From positions 3,658,001 to 3,722,000 of the forward strand of contig NZ_CP114205.1 of the NCBI RefSeq assembly GCF_027497495.1: a stretch of DNA of 64,000 bases, written 5' to 3'. Of this stretch, positions 17,589 through 27,965 are shown piece by piece. Source of the stretch: Streptomyces tubercidicus. GTDB taxonomy: Bacteria; Actinomycetota; Actinomycetes; Streptomycetales; Streptomycetaceae. The notes under the pieces are model-generated. The model searched no databases. It was not told the DNA's origin and saw only the letters and a list, made by a program, of their open reading frames with translations. The first letter of the stretch is position 1. Every line of letters starts with the position of its first letter. The translations under genes were made by a program, and so were the position numbers.

Positions 17589-17676
17589 CGCACCACCAGG
17601 CCGGACCCCTCGAAGGAGTGGTCTTCCTCACCCAGCTCTCTCACCCGCAGCGAGATCAAGATTACCCTTGGTGAAC

Positions 17677-18663
17677 ATGAAGATCGCTTTCGTAGGCAAG
17701 GGCGGCAGCGGCAAAACGACCCTGTCCTCCCTGTTCATCCGGCATCTCGCCGCTTCCCGGGTCCCCGTGATCGCCGTGGACGCCGATATCAACCAGCATC
17801 TGGGCGCCGCGCTCGGTCTCGACGAGGCGGAGGCCGCCGCGCTGCCCGCGATGGGCGCCCAGCTGCCGCTGATCAAGGACTACCTGCGCGGCAGCAACCC
17901 CCGGATCCCGTCCTCCGAATCAATGATCAAGACCACCCCTCCTGGCGAGGGGTCACGACTGCTGCGGGTCGGCGAGGACAACCCGGTCTACGACGCCTGC
18001 GTCCGGACGGTGGACCTCGACGGGACCGCCGCGCGCCTGATGGCGACCGGGCCGTTCACGGAGTCCGATCTCGGCGTGGCCTGTTACCACTCCAAGGTCG
18101 GCGCCGTGGAGCTGTGCCTGAACCACCTCGTGGACGGCCGGGAGGAGTATGTCGTCGTCGACATGACGGCCGGTTCCGACTCCTTCGCCTCCGGGATGTT
18201 CACCCGCTTCGACATGACCTTCCTGGTCGCCGAGCCGACCCGTAAGGGCGTCGCCGTCTACCGCCAGTACAAGGAGTACGCACGGGACTTCGGCGTCCCC
18301 CTGAAGGTCGTGGGCAACAAGGTGCAGGGCCCGGAGGATCTGGCGTTCCTGCGCGAGGAGGCCGGCGACGACCTGCTGGTCACCGTCGGCCACTCCGACT
18401 GGGTGCGCGCCATGGAGAAGGGTCGCCCGGCCCGCTTCGACCAGCTGGAGGAGGTCAACCGGCAGGCCCTGGAGACGCTGCACCACACGGCCGATGCCGC
18501 CTACGGGCGCCGCGACTGGGAGCGCTACACACGGCAGATGGTGCACTTCCACCTGAAGAACGCGGAGAGCTGGGGCAATGCGAAGACCGGAGTCGATCTC
18601 GCCGCCCAGGTCGACCCCGCCTTCGTGCTCTCCGAGGGAGCGGCCACCCCACAACCCGCCTGA
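17677..18663 (+). CDS. CooC/ArsA-like P-loop ATPase (nickel-insertion-type)
   Basis: The 328-residue cytoplasmic protein has the deviant Walker A GKGGSGKTTLS at the N-terminus, DAD switch I (VIAVDADINQH) and a DMTAG Walker-B-like segment. CooC proteins dimerise on ATP and assist nickel insertion into CO dehydrogenase, but no CODH is visible here, so the client is unknown. The ATG at 17677 has a GGTGA just upstream. A hairpin with a long loop (18672-18733) lies after the stop and may terminate transcription. Confidence 0.85.
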   Translation: MKIAFVGKGGSGKTTLSSLFIRHLAASRVPVIAVDADINQHLGAALGLDEAEAAALPAMGAQLPLIKDYLRGSNPRIPSSESMIKTTPPGEGSRLLRVGEDNPVYDACVRTVDLDGTAARLMATGPFTESDLGVACYHSKVGAVELCLNHLVDGREEYVVVDMTAGSDSFASGMFTRFDMTFLVAEPTRKGVAVYRQYKEYARDFGVPLKVVGNKVQGPEDLAFLREEAGDDLLVTVGHSDWVRAMEKGRPARFDQLEEVNRQALETLHHTADAAYGRRDWERYTRQMVHFHLKNAESWGNAKTGVDLAAQVDPAFVLSEGAATPQPA

Positions 18664-18991
18664 TCTGCCGGACGACGCGGGCGGGCGCCAACGGGTCGAC
18701 CGCTTGCCCCGGTGGCAGCCCGTCCCGCGTCGTGACTTCAGCGCCAGGAAAAGGAGGGAAAACCACAAGACGAAAGTCCCCGTATTCACCTGATAGGGGG
18801 AAGGATTGCGGCGAATGACCGCAAAAACCTCTCCTTACCTTTACCTCTCATTACGGTTCATTTGCCGATGCTTGAGAGTCACCGGACCGTCACCCAACGG
18901 TGGCCGCCGCCGGTCGGCTCACGTCCCGCCGCAGTACACCGCCGCCCACGATCGCGCCCCGCGCGACCGCGTCGCCCCGGAGGAGACGGGA
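18664..18991. other. Gene-free upstream region of SulP-carbonic anhydrase gene
   Basis: About 330 bp without a gene. The part from 18760 to 18880 is distinctly AT-richer than its surroundings (for example TTACCTTTACCTCTCATTAC) and should hold the promoter. A long-loop inverted repeat (10-bp arms at 18672 and 18724) may terminate the upstream transcript. Confidence 0.4.
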
Positions 18992-21322
18992 ATGTCGCAG
19001 ACCGAGAAGTCGCCGCCGCAGCCGCCGCACACCCCGCACCGCACCGAGATCCCACCCGAGTCCCGTACGCCGTCCCGGCCCGGCTCCCGTGCGCAGAAGG
19101 GTCCGGCCGTCCGCCGGGACCTCTCGGCCTCGGTCGTCGTCTTCCTGCTCGCCGTCCCGCTGTCCCTGGGGCTCGCCCTGGCCACGGGCGCCCCACTACA
19201 GGCGGGTCTGGTCTCCGCAGTTGTCGGCGGCATCGTCGCCGGTCTGCTCGGCGGCGCTCCGCTCCAGGTGAGCGGCGCGGCAACCGGCCTCCTGGTGGTC
19301 ACCGCCGATCTGGTGCAGCGCTACGGCTGGCGCGCCACCTGCGCGCTGACGATCCTGGCCGGTCTCACCCAACTCGCCCTGGGCGCACTGCGCGTGGCCC
19401 GTGCCGCGCTGGCCATCAGCCCGGCGATCGTGCACGGCATGCTGGCCGGTATCGGGGCCACCATCGCCCTCGGCCAGCTCCATGTGGTGCTCGGCGGCAG
19501 TCCGGACAGCTCGGCCCTCGACAATGCCGCCGCGCTGCCCGGCCAGTTGGCGCACCCGCACGCGGTCGCGCTGCTGATCGGCGCCGTCACCGTCGCCGTA
19601 CTCCTCGGCTGGGGGCGGCTGCCGGGCCGCGCCGGGCGCTGGGCACGGGTGCTGCCCGCCCCGCTGGCCGCCGTGCTCGCCGCGACGGCCGTCAGCGCGG
19701 GGACGGAGGTGGCGCGGGTGGAGCTGCCGTCCTGGCGGATGCCCGAACTGCCGGTGCTTCCGGACGCCTCTCTTCCGGCGCTGGCCGCCGCGGTGCTGAC
19801 CGTCACCCTCGTCGCCAGCATGGAGTCACTGCTGTCGGCGGTGGCCGTGGACCGGTTGGCGGCCGAGCGGCCGGACGCCCCTACTGGGCGCGCGCGGCTC
19901 AACCGTGAGCTGGCCGCCCAGGGCGTGGCCAATACGGTCTCCGGCTTGCTGGGCGGGCTGCCGATCTCCGGGGGCGCGATCCGCGGCTCGGCCAACGTGC
20001 GGGCCGGTGCGGCCACCCGCCGCGCCACCGTGCTGCACGGCGTATGGGTGCTGCTGTGCGCGGGCCTGCTGGCCACGGCGCTGGAGCTGATTCCGCTCGC
20101 CGCCCTCGCCGCGCTGGTGATGGTCGTCGGCGTACGGATGGTGAGCTTCGCGCACATCCGGCATGTACAGCGGCACCGTGAATTCCCGGTGTATGCCGCC
20201 ACGTTGGGCGGTGTCGTGCTCTTCGGGGTGCTCCAGGGGGTGGCGACGGGCATCGCGGTCGCGGTCTTCCTGGCGCTGCGCCGGCTGACGCACACCCGCA
20301 TCACGGTGACGGAGGAGGCGGACGGCCACCGGGTGCGGGTCAGCGGGCAGTTGACGTTTCTGGCGGTGCCGCGGCTGAGCCGGGCGCTGGCGCAGGTCCC
20401 GGCGCACACCGAGGTCGTCGTCGAGCTGCACGGCTCGTTCATGGATCATGCCGCCTACGAGGCGCTGCAGTCCTGGTCGGCCACCCACCAGGCGCACGGC
20501 GGCCGGGTCACCCTCGGCGGCCGCTCGGGCCGTACGGTCGCCGCGCAGGCCGGTGCGCACTCCTGCCGGCCGTGGACGCCCTGGCGCAACCATCACTGCA
20601 CCCGGCCCGCCCCGGACCCGGCGGCCGTCCCGGAGAGCAGCGGCCGCCAACTGCTGGGCGGGGTCTCCGCATTCCAGCGCCATACGGCCCCGCTGGTGCG
20701 CGAGGAGCTGTCCCGGCTGGCGCGCGAGGGCCAGCGGCCCACCCAGCTGTTTCTGACCTGCGCCGACTCCCGGCTGGTCACGAGCATGATCACGTCGAGC
20801 GGGCCGGGCGATCTGTTCACCGTGCGCAATGTCGGCAATCTGGTGCCGCCGCCCGGCTCGGACTCCTCCTGCGACTCCGTGGGAGCGGCGATCGAGTACG
20901 CGGTAGAGGTGCTGCGGGTCGGCTCGATCACGGTGTGCGGACACTCGGGGTGCGGTGCCATGGGGGCGCTGCTGGGCGCGGCCGCACCGGACGACACCGA
21001 GCCGACCCCGCTCGCCCGCTGGCTGCGGCACGGCCGGCCGAGCCTGGCCCGTATGCAGCGCATCGGACGGCGCGGACGGGGCGAAGTCGCCCTCAGCGGG
21101 CGTCCGGTGGGCGACGAGCAGGAACGGCTGGCGCTGGTCAACGTCATGCAGCAGCTCGACCACCTCCGGGCGCATCCGTGTGTGGCCCGCCGGTCGGCCG
21201 AGGGCACGCTGGCGTTGCACGGCATGTATTTCCATGTCGGCGAGGCCCAGGCATATGTGCTCGACGAAGCCGCCGGGCGGTTCTGCGCGGTGCGCGCGGA
21301 ACCGGCGCCGGTCACGGTCTGA
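18992..21322 (+). CDS. SulP anion transporter fused to beta-carbonic anhydrase
   Basis: The 776-residue fusion begins with a disordered Pro-rich segment (1-45). A SulP membrane domain follows (about 46-425, starting RRDLSASVVVFLLAVPLSLG), then a STAS-like region (about 440-520). The C-terminal domain (about 545-770) is a beta-class carbonic anhydrase with zinc ligands Cys590 in CADSR, His651 and Cys654 in CGHSGCG. The architecture implies bicarbonate (or sulfate) uptake coupled to CO2/HCO3- interconversion, as in BicA-type transporters and the mycobacterial Rv3273 fusion. The ATG at 18992 has GGAGGAG seven bases upstream. All three zinc ligands and the Asp-Arg dyad are present, so the enzyme should be active. 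Confidence 0.93.
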   Translation: MSQTEKSPPQPPHTPHRTEIPPESRTPSRPGSRAQKGPAVRRDLSASVVVFLLAVPLSLGLALATGAPLQAGLVSAVVGGIVAGLLGGAPLQVSGAATGLLVVTADLVQRYGWRATCALTILAGLTQLALGALRVARAALAISPAIVHGMLAGIGATIALGQLHVVLGGSPDSSALDNAAALPGQLAHPHAVALLIGAVTVAVLLGWGRLPGRAGRWARVLPAPLAAVLAATAVSAGTEVARVELPSWRMPELPVLPDASLPALAAAVLTVTLVASMESLLSAVAVDRLAAERPDAPTGRARLNRELAAQGVANTVSGLLGGLPISGGAIRGSANVRAGAATRRATVLHGVWVLLCAGLLATALELIPLAALAALVMVVGVRMVSFAHIRHVQRHREFPVYAATLGGVVLFGVLQGVATGIAVAVFLALRRLTHTRITVTEEADGHRVRVSGQLTFLAVPRLSRALAQVPAHTEVVVELHGSFMDHAAYEALQSWSATHQAHGGRVTLGGRSGRTVAAQAGAHSCRPWTPWRNHHCTRPAPDPAAVPESSGRQLLGGVSAFQRHTAPLVREELSRLAREGQRPTQLFLTCADSRLVTSMITSSGPGDLFTVRNVGNLVPPPGSDSSCDSVGAAIEYAVEVLRVGSITVCGHSGCGAMGALLGAAAPDDTEPTPLARWLRHGRPSLARMQRIGRRGRGEVALSGRPVGDEQERLALVNVMQQLDHLRAHPCVARRSAEGTLALHGMYFHVGEAQAYVLDEAAGRFCAVRAEPAPVTV

Positions 21323-21416
21323 CCTGTCGGACAAGGCGGAAGCGAGTCCGAAAATGGGTCGTGCGAGTGGCTGATCTTTTGTACCGTCAGAAAACTACTG
21401 AACGGGGGAGATTTGC

Positions 21417-21842
21417 ATGATTCGTCGTGCCTCACTGGCCGCCGCCGCGTGCGCGGCCGTCGGTTTCTCGCTTCTCACTGTTCCGGCTCACGCGGCCGGA
21501 GCCGAGGCGCCGCCCACCCGCGCGTCGCAGAAGGTGGCGTCAGGGTCGGACCACGTCAAGTGCACGAGCTTGAGCAAGGGCCAACTCTGCATCTCCATGA
21601 ACAGCCGGCCCCAGTCCATCGATGTCTTCTACACCAAAAAGGGTGGCTCGAACATCAAGGCACAGCTCGGGTACCGCATGGGCAGCTCCTCGTCGTACGA
21701 CAGACTGGAGACCATCAGCGACGGCGACCGGGCCACCAGCACCTGGAAGATGAGCTGGCCCTGCAAGAAGGCCGTTGGCCTGCTCAAGGTCAGGGGGCAA
21801 GGGACCTTCGAAACCCCGGCGGCGGTGTTCCCGGGCTGCTGA
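21417..21842 (+). CDS. Small secreted cysteine-containing protein
   Basis: The 141-residue precursor has a clear signal peptide (MIRRASLAAAACAAVGFSLL..., AHA-A cleavage near residue 26). The mature protein of about 115 residues has four cysteines, including the final residue (FPGC end), which would form two disulfides outside the cell. The mature part is Ser/Lys/Gly-rich with a predicted beta character. The family is unknown; streptomycetes secrete many such peptides. GGGGGAG lies six bases before the ATG, and a strong terminator follows the stop, so it is probably monocistronic. Confidence 0.8.
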   Translation: MIRRASLAAAACAAVGFSLLTVPAHAAGAEAPPTRASQKVASGSDHVKCTSLSKGQLCISMNSRPQSIDVFYTKKGGSNIKAQLGYRMGSSSSYDRLETISDGDRATSTWKMSWPCKKAVGLLKVRGQGTFETPAAVFPGC

Positions 21843-21883
21843 TCAGGCAGCACGGCTGGCGCAGGCCACCGACCGCAGCACCC

Positions 21884-21910
21884 AAGGGGCCCGCCAGGAG
21901 CGGGCCTCTT
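21884..21910 (+). terminator. Terminator after secreted protein gene
   Basis: A 10-bp stem (AAGGGGCCCG/CGGGCCTCTT, one G-U pair) with a 7-base loop, followed by a short T stretch, starts 42 bases after the stop. Confidence 0.75.
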
Positions 21911-22133
21911 TCGCATGTCCGCACCGCCGCCGCCAAGCGGCAACACCCGCCGCACACTTCACCGAGCGCGGCCCGCCTCGTCGCGCAACGACCGAGAGGT
22001 TCGCGGCCGCAGAGGGAGCTGTACCCGCCGGGTCATTAGTGCCAGGATCGGAAGGGGTTGACCAGCCTCCCCATGATCATTGAGCATTCGGATAATTGGT
22101 CTACACCACCGCAGACGCACCAGGAGCCGAGCC

Positions 22134-22183
22134 ATGGACAAGCGTCCTTCCCTCTCCAACCTGCCGAAGGAGGAGATGGGACA

Positions 22184-22187
<4 letters not shown>
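22134..22187 (+). CDS. Putative acsA leader peptide (17 aa), translationally coupled
   Basis: The small frame encodes [17 protein letters not shown]. It has its own ribosome site (AGGAG seven bases before the ATG), and its TGA stop overlaps the acsA GTG start (GTGA). Its residues 4-14 nearly repeat AcsA residues 4-14 because the DNA is a 50-bp tandem duplication of the acsA start region. Fifty is not a multiple of three, so the copies are in different frames. A GATAAT hexamer at 22091 could be the promoter -10. Whether it is translated is inference. Confidence 0.5.
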
Positions 22188-24151
<1,964 letters not shown>

Positions 24152-24166
24152 GCGGGACGAGGCACG

Positions 24167-24203
24167 AAGGGGGCATCCGGCCGACGCGGCCGGGTGCCCC
24201 CTT
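24167..24203 (+). terminator. acsA terminator
   Basis: A 16-bp stem (AAGGGGGCATCCGGCC arm, one G-U pair) with a 5-base loop ends in CTTG. The rest of the 340-bp gap to nhaA is gene-free and relatively AT-rich near 24260-24350, where the nhaA promoter should lie. Confidence 0.85.
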
Positions 24204-24494
24204 GCCGTACCCCCTCGCCGTGGCCCGGCGGCGGCCTCCCCAAGGGCCCGGCGTCCGGATTGACCGTAAAGTGAGACCGCCGGATAGCTGTTTGCACCCG
24301 CCCGGTACAGTGGGACACGCGTCAATGACACGCTAAAAAACTCTGGGTGCGCCGGGAAGTCTGGTCGGCAACTGCAACAGCCGTACACAGCTGCCGAAAG
24401 CCGGAGGTCACCGAGTGAGCGCGCGAAGCCATCAAACGATCAAGAAGTGTGCGCAGCGCGCCCACAGCCCCGCCGAGCGCCAGGGAGCAGGCGC

Positions 24495-25889
24495 ATGAGC
24501 GCCCCCCGGAACCGCCGCGCCCCCTTCCTCGGACGGCTGTCGCTTCCCGAGCGGAACTTCGTCGCGGAGGCGCTACGCGCCGAAACCGTCGGCGGCGTTC
24601 TCCTCCTCGCCGCCGCCGTAGCCGCTCTGATCTGGGCAAACACCCTCGGCGCAAGCTACGAGGCGGTCCGCGGCTTCCATCTGGGGCCCGCCGCGCTGGG
24701 ACTGGACCTGTCCCTCCAGCACTGGGCCGCCAACGGGCTGCTCGCGGTCTTCTTCTTTGTCGCCGGTATCGAGCTCAAACGCGAACTGGTCGCCGGTGAG
24801 CTGCGTGACCCCAAGGCCGCCGCGCTCCCCGTGATCGCCGCGATCTGCGGAATGGCGGTCCCGGCGCTCGTCTACTTCGCCGTCAACAGCATCGGCGGCG
24901 GCTCGCTGCAGGGCTGGGCGGTCCCGACCGCCACCGATATCGCCTTCGCGCTCGCCGTGCTCGCCGTGATCGGTACGTCCCTGCCCGCCGCGCTGCGCGC
25001 CTTCCTGCTGACCCTCGCCGTCGTCGACGACCTCTTCGCGATCCTGATCATCGCGATCTTCTTCACCTCGAAGATCAACTTCCTGGCGCTGGGGCTCGCC
25101 GTCGCCGGCCTGGTGATCTTCTATCTGCTGCTGCGCAAGGGCGTCCGCGGCTGGTACGTCTACGTGCCGCTCGCGCTGGTCATCTGGGCGCTGATGGAGA
25201 ACAGCGGGGTGCACGCCACCATCGCGGGCGTCGCCATGGGCCTGATGCTGCGCTGCACCCGGCGCGAGGGCGAGAAGGAGTCCCCGGGCGAACACATCGA
25301 GCATCTGGTCCGCCCGCTCTCGGCCGGCCTCGCCGTGCCGCTGTTCGCCCTCTTCTCCGCCGGGGTGTCCATATCCGGCGGTGCGGTCCACGAGGTCTTC
25401 ACCCGGCCGGAGACGCTCGGGGTCGTGCTCGGACTGGTGGTGGGCAAGGCGCTCGGCATCTTCGGCGGCACGTGGTGCACCGCCCGCTTCACCAAGGCCG
25501 AACTCAACCCCGACCTCAAGTGGCCGGATGTCTTCGCCGTCGCCTCTCTGGCCGGCATCGGCTTCACCGTCTCCCTGCTCATCGGCGAACTCGCCTTCTC
25601 CGAGGACCTGGTGCTGGCCGACGAGATCAAGGCAGCGGTGCTGATCGGGTCGCTGCTGGCGGCCGTCTGCGCCGGGACCCTCCTCAAGGTCCGCAACACC
25701 AAGTACAAGAAGCTCTGCGAGGACGAGGAGCGGGACGAGGACCAGGACGGCATCCCCGACATCTACGAACTCGACCAGCCGGAGTACCACCTGCGGATGG
25801 CGGCGATCCACGAAGCCAAGGCCGCCGAGCACCGTCGGCTTGCCGAAGTGGCCTCGGACTCGCATGCCGGAGACGATGGTCCGGCATGA
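24495..25889 (+). CDS. nhaA: Na+/H+ antiporter NhaA
   Basis: The 464-residue inner-membrane protein, with about 12 helices, exchanges Na+ for H+ and supports pH and sodium homeostasis. The ion-binding pair is present as DD in VVDDLFAIL, together with the Asp of PTATDIAFA. The C-terminal 60 residues form an acidic then Glu/Ala-rich cytoplasmic tail (DEERDEDQDGIPDIYELD), longer than in E. coli NhaA and seemingly typical of actinobacteria. The ATG at 24495 follows GGGAG. The next gene starts 44 bp downstream on the same strand, which suggests co-transcription. Confidence 0.95.
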   Translation: MSAPRNRRAPFLGRLSLPERNFVAEALRAETVGGVLLLAAAVAALIWANTLGASYEAVRGFHLGPAALGLDLSLQHWAANGLLAVFFFVAGIELKRELVAGELRDPKAAALPVIAAICGMAVPALVYFAVNSIGGGSLQGWAVPTATDIAFALAVLAVIGTSLPAALRAFLLTLAVVDDLFAILIIAIFFTSKINFLALGLAVAGLVIFYLLLRKGVRGWYVYVPLALVIWALMENSGVHATIAGVAMGLMLRCTRREGEKESPGEHIEHLVRPLSAGLAVPLFALFSAGVSISGGAVHEVFTRPETLGVVLGLVVGKALGIFGGTWCTARFTKAELNPDLKWPDVFAVASLAGIGFTVSLLIGELAFSEDLVLADEIKAAVLIGSLLAAVCAGTLLKVRNTKYKKLCEDEERDEDQDGIPDIYELDQPEYHLRMAAIHEAKAAEHRRLAEVASDSHAGDDGPA

Positions 25890-25933
25890 TCTGAGAGGCT
25901 TTGCATCCGGGTGAAGAGAAGAGGGAGACGGCG

Positions 25934-26392
25934 ATGAGCGCAGTCCACGACGGCACGGACCGCAGCCTCGGACAGCTGGTGGCCACGGCCACGGCCGAAA
26001 TGTCCGCGCTGGTGCACGACGAGATCGCGCTGGCCAAGGCGGAGTTCCGGCAGGACGCCAAGCGCGCGGGCATCGGCAGTGCCGCGTTCATGGTGGCCGG
26101 CGCGCTGGCACTGTTCGCGCTGCCGGTGCTGAGCTTCGCGGCGGCGTACGGCATCCACAACCTCGGTCTCGGGCTCGCCTGGTCCTTCCTGATCGTGGGA
26201 GGCGCCTTCCTGGTCCTCGCCGGACTGCTGGCCCTCATCGCGATGGCCAAGATGAAGAAGATCAAGAAGCCGGAGAAGTCCATCAACTCCGCCAAGGAGA
26301 CCGCGGCCGTACTCCAGAAGGCCAAGCCGCACCCGCGCGTGGCGCCCGTGGAGCACCCGGTGCTGGAGTCTGTGACACGCTCATCGGTATGA
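25934..26392 (+). CDS. Phage-holin-superfamily (DUF1469) membrane protein
   Basis: The 152-residue protein has an N-terminal amphipathic helix (LVATATAEMSALVHDEIALAKAE), two transmembrane helices (about 50-72 and 80-105) and a Lys-rich cytoplasmic C-terminus. The pattern matches the actinobacterial holin-III/DUF1469 group, which corresponds to Rv3669 by position. These proteins are chromosomal membrane proteins of unknown role, not phage lysis genes. The stop overlaps the next start (ATGA). Confidence 0.85.
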   Translation: MSAVHDGTDRSLGQLVATATAEMSALVHDEIALAKAEFRQDAKRAGIGSAAFMVAGALALFALPVLSFAAAYGIHNLGLGLAWSFLIVGGAFLVLAGLLALIAMAKMKKIKKPEKSINSAKETAAVLQKAKPHPRVAPVEHPVLESVTRSSV

Positions 26393-27327
26393 CAGCCCCT
26401 GACAGCACCGCCTCGGTCGTACGGCTCGGCATCCCCGGCGGGGCCGAGGTGTCGCACCGTGATGTCGCGGCCAATGGCGCCCGCTTCCACATCGCGGAGA
26501 TGGGCGACGGCCCCCTGGTGCTGCTGCTGCACGGCTTTCCGCAGTTCTGGTGGACCTGGCGGCATCAGATGCCGGCGCTCGCCGAGGCGGGCTTCCGGGC
26601 GGTGGCGATGGATCTGCGGGGCGTCGGCGGCAGCGACCGCACCCCGCGCGGCTACGACCCGGCGAACCTCGCTCTGGACATCACCGGCGTCATCCGGTCC
26701 CTGGGCGAGCCGGACGCCGCGCTCGTCGGGCACGATCTGGGCGGCTATCTCGCCTGGACGGCGGCGGTGATGCGGCCCAAACTGGTGCGCCGGCTGGCGG
26801 TGGCCTCGATGCCGCATCCGCGGCGCTGGCGCTCGGCGATGCTCTCCGACGTCCGGCAGAGCGCCCAAAGTTCGCACATCTGGAACTTCCAGCGGCCCTG
26901 GCTGCCGGAGCGCGCGCTGACGGCGGACGACGCGGCGCTCGTGGGGCGGATGATCCGCGACTGGTCCGGCCCCAGGCTGCCGGACGACGACGCGCTGGCG
27001 GTATACCGGCGGGCGATGAGCATCCCCTCGACGGCGCACTGCTCGATCGAGCCGTACCGCTGGATGGTGCGCTCGATGGCCCGCCCCGACGGTCTCCAGT
27101 TCAACCGCCGGATGAAGATGCCCGTACGGGTCCCGACGCTGCATCTGCACGGCTCGCTGGACCCGGTGATGCGCACCCGCAGCGCGGCCGGCTCCGGCGA
27201 GTACGTCGAGGCGCCGTACCGCTGGCGGCTCTTCGACGGCCTGGGGCACTTCCCGCACGAGGAGGACCCGGTGGCGTTCTCCACGGAGCTGATCAACTGG
27301 CTGAAGGACCCCGAACCTGACCGCTGA
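26389..27327 (+). CDS. Alpha/beta hydrolase, epoxide-hydrolase-like
   Basis: The 312-residue protein has the oxyanion motif LLLHGFPQFWWTWRHQ, the nucleophile motif GHDLGGYLAW with Asp rather than Ser, and a catalytic His in DGLGHFPHEEDP. An Asp nucleophile together with HGFP is typical of epoxide hydrolases (EphE-type, Rv3670) and haloalkane dehalogenases. It is probably a detoxifying or lipid-epoxide hydrolase. It is translationally coupled to the DUF1469 gene by an ATGA overlap. No signal peptide is seen. Confidence 0.9.
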   Translation: MTAPDSTASVVRLGIPGGAEVSHRDVAANGARFHIAEMGDGPLVLLLHGFPQFWWTWRHQMPALAEAGFRAVAMDLRGVGGSDRTPRGYDPANLALDITGVIRSLGEPDAALVGHDLGGYLAWTAAVMRPKLVRRLAVASMPHPRRWRSAMLSDVRQSAQSSHIWNFQRPWLPERALTADDAALVGRMIRDWSGPRLPDDDALAVYRRAMSIPSTAHCSIEPYRWMVRSMARPDGLQFNRRMKMPVRVPTLHLHGSLDPVMRTRSAAGSGEYVEAPYRWRLFDGLGHFPHEEDPVAFSTELINWLKDPEPDR

Positions 27328-27470
27328 GCGGGTTCTCGGCACCGCTCTGCCGAGCCTCCGGACGCCATGCTCGAACGCGCGTCTGACGAACAGCCACTTG
27401 CCCGGCGCATAGGCCAATTGGCGGTCTCCGAGGCGGTTACGGACCTTGGGCCACGGGCAGAGTCGAGGGT

Positions 27471-27668
27471 ATGGGCTGGACGCACGACTACCGTGACGTG
27501 GCACGCAACCGCCGCAGCAGTGCCGCTGCAGTGAGCACGAAGGAAAGGGGAACCCCGGACCTCAGGTCCGGCGCATCCCCCGACCCGGCGCACCCGATGG
27601 GGATCCCGCGCATCCTGCGCCGCAGAGCGCGCTGGATGAGCGCGCGACTACGCCATCCCCGTACCTGA
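27471..27668 (+). CDS. Possible small basic protein (65 aa)
   Basis: The frame starts MGWTHDYRDVARNRR and ends RLRHPRT; it is Arg-rich and has no membrane segment. Third-position GC is about 80 percent, lower than in neighbours. A GC hairpin with T-rich loop (27693-27715) lies 25 bp after the stop, as expected for a gene terminator. There is no well-spaced ribosome site. No family is recognised. The surrounding 27328-27797 interval has no other candidate. Confidence 0.4.
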   Translation: MGWTHDYRDVARNRRSSAAAVSTKERGTPDLRSGASPDPAHPMGIPRILRRRARWMSARLRHPRT

Positions 27669-27692
27669 TCTGACTCCTCGGCCCGCCGACGG

Positions 27693-27715
27693 GGCGCGGG
27701 ATTCCTCCCCGCGCC
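27693..27715 (+). terminator. Hairpin after small ORF
   Basis: An 8-bp stem (GGCGCGGG/CCCGCGCC) and a 7-base loop sit inside a larger GC-rich inverted region that includes two copies of GCCCGCCGACGGG. Confidence 0.45.
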
Positions 27716-27797
27716 GCCCGCCGACGGGCGGCAGAGACTCACCGGACCGCCTGGAGACATCGCCTCTGGCTGCCCAGATCGCCGCCGCTCTGGCGGC

Positions 27798-27965
27798 CTA
27801 AGGGCTGTCCCGTAATCCCTGGTGGATCAGCGCGCGGCGTCAGATGCGGTGCATCGCAAGGCGGAGGGACTTCCGGATACTGGGCGTATCCGGATGTTCC
27901 GACAACGCGGCGAGGTGCCGTAGCTGTCGTCGTGCGCCCGCCAGGGATTACGGGACAGCCCTTAG
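27798..27965. mobile_element. MITE-like palindromic element, 168 bp, 25-bp perfect terminal inverted repeats
   Basis: Left arm 27798-27822 (CTAAGGGCTGTCCCGTAATC...) is the exact complement of 27941-27965. Inside is a second perfect 9-bp stem (TCCGGATAC/GTATCCGGA) around the centre, and the intervening arms are imperfectly complementary, so the whole element is a long palindrome. There is no coding capacity. It abuts the protease gene, whose TAA stop codon is formed by the element's right terminus. A 17-bp piece of the same end occurs at 49059. Confidence 0.8.
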
